A stretch of 6,024 nt of DNA. Origin: Pseudomonadota bacterium. Its GTDB lineage: Bacteria; Pseudomonadota; Gammaproteobacteria; Steroidobacterales; GCA-2729495. Numbering within the stretch: position 1 is the first letter of the stretch; each line of letters begins with the position of its first letter. The stretch covers positions 1 to 6,024 of the forward strand of contig JAUPLK010000110.1 in the NCBI GenBank assembly GCA_030836925.1. The letters run 5' to 3'. The notes under the pieces were generated by a model. The model did not search any database, had not been told where the DNA came from, and was given only the letters and a program-made list of their open reading frames with translations. Positions 5,804-6,024 of the stretch are shown here, one piece after another. Position numbers and translations under genes: made by a program.

Positions 5804-6024
5804 TCAGTCGGTGTATCTGCGACAGCGCCGGAGTCCTTGACCTTTCCGGCTTCCCGGAGTGTTGCCACGAAGGACGGGCGTACCGTCAGGTCACAGAGTT
5901 TTTTCACGTAAACCGCCGGGTGCATGCAGGCCTCGACGTAAGCGCACATGCGCCAGCCTTCGGTTTTTTTCCTGAGCACGGTCATCACCGGGTCGCGGCC
6001 GCTCAGTGGCTTGGCGTAATCGCC
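5791..6024 (-). CDS. C-terminal part of an unrecognised protein (5' end outside window)
   Basis: The frame is open from the window edge to a TGA at 5793-5791, giving 77 residues. The part upstream of the internal GTG/ATG at 5988-5983 is also open and protein-like (GDYAKPLSGRDPVMTVLR). This indicates that the true start lies beyond the window. The visible sequence is balanced in composition and reads like a globular domain: TEGWRMCAYVEACMHPAVYV, KKLCDLTVRPSFVATLREAG, then a flexible DSGAVADTPTDYW tail. Three cysteines occur, but in no spacing I recognise as a metal site. It contains no hydrophobic stretch long enough for a membrane segment. It converges on the haem-protein gene and overlaps its last 13 bases. 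I do not recognise the family. Confidence 0.6.
   Translation of the reverse strand, partial: GDYAKPLSGRDPVMTVLRKKTEGWRMCAYVEACMHPAVYVKKLCDLTVRPSFVATLREAGKVKDSGAVADTPTDYWA

Overview
The window looks like chromosome of a high-GC proteobacterium, probably a gammaproteobacterium; this is inferred from codon use and gene families, and no taxonomic marker is present. It opens with the 3' end of pntB, the beta subunit of the membrane proton-translocating NAD(P) transhydrogenase. Next comes a large gene for an exported glycoside hydrolase family 81 endo-1,3-beta-glucanase (423-2729). A run of four small to medium genes on the + strand follows: a secreted 141-residue protein (3178-3603), a 105-residue membrane protein (3635-3952), a lipoprotein alpha/beta hydrolase of the DUF900 type (4065-5363) and a periplasmic c-type haem protein (5414-5803). 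The right edge holds the 3' part of an unrecognised minus-strand gene that converges on the haem-protein gene and overlaps its end by 13 bases.

The unusual content lies between the genes. The 61-base spacer after pntB, with the first 19 codons of the GH81 frame, carries a diverged copy of the C-terminal tail of the alpha/beta hydrolase found 4.8 kb downstream (387-479 against 5193-5282, about 80 percent identical bases by hand alignment). This looks like the last remnant of a hydrolase paralogue, and it supplies the only plausible start codon upstream of the GH81 signal peptide. The 448-base gap after the GH81 gene (2730-3177) holds a fragment of a HupE/UreJ-type membrane protein. It is followed by two pieces of a class I fumarase that are far apart in the intact enzyme but joined here, with a frameshift between them. 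The segment therefore records several deletions or imperfect insertions, with the GH81 gene sitting between two patches of gene debris.

Functionally, the GH81 enzyme would hydrolyse beta-1,3-glucans (laminarin, fungal or algal glucan) outside the cytoplasm. The four downstream genes all encode envelope proteins (secreted, inner membrane, lipoprotein, periplasmic haem protein). They are closely spaced, but nothing seen ties them to one pathway. No RNA gene, CRISPR array, insertion sequence or convincing rho-independent terminator was seen.
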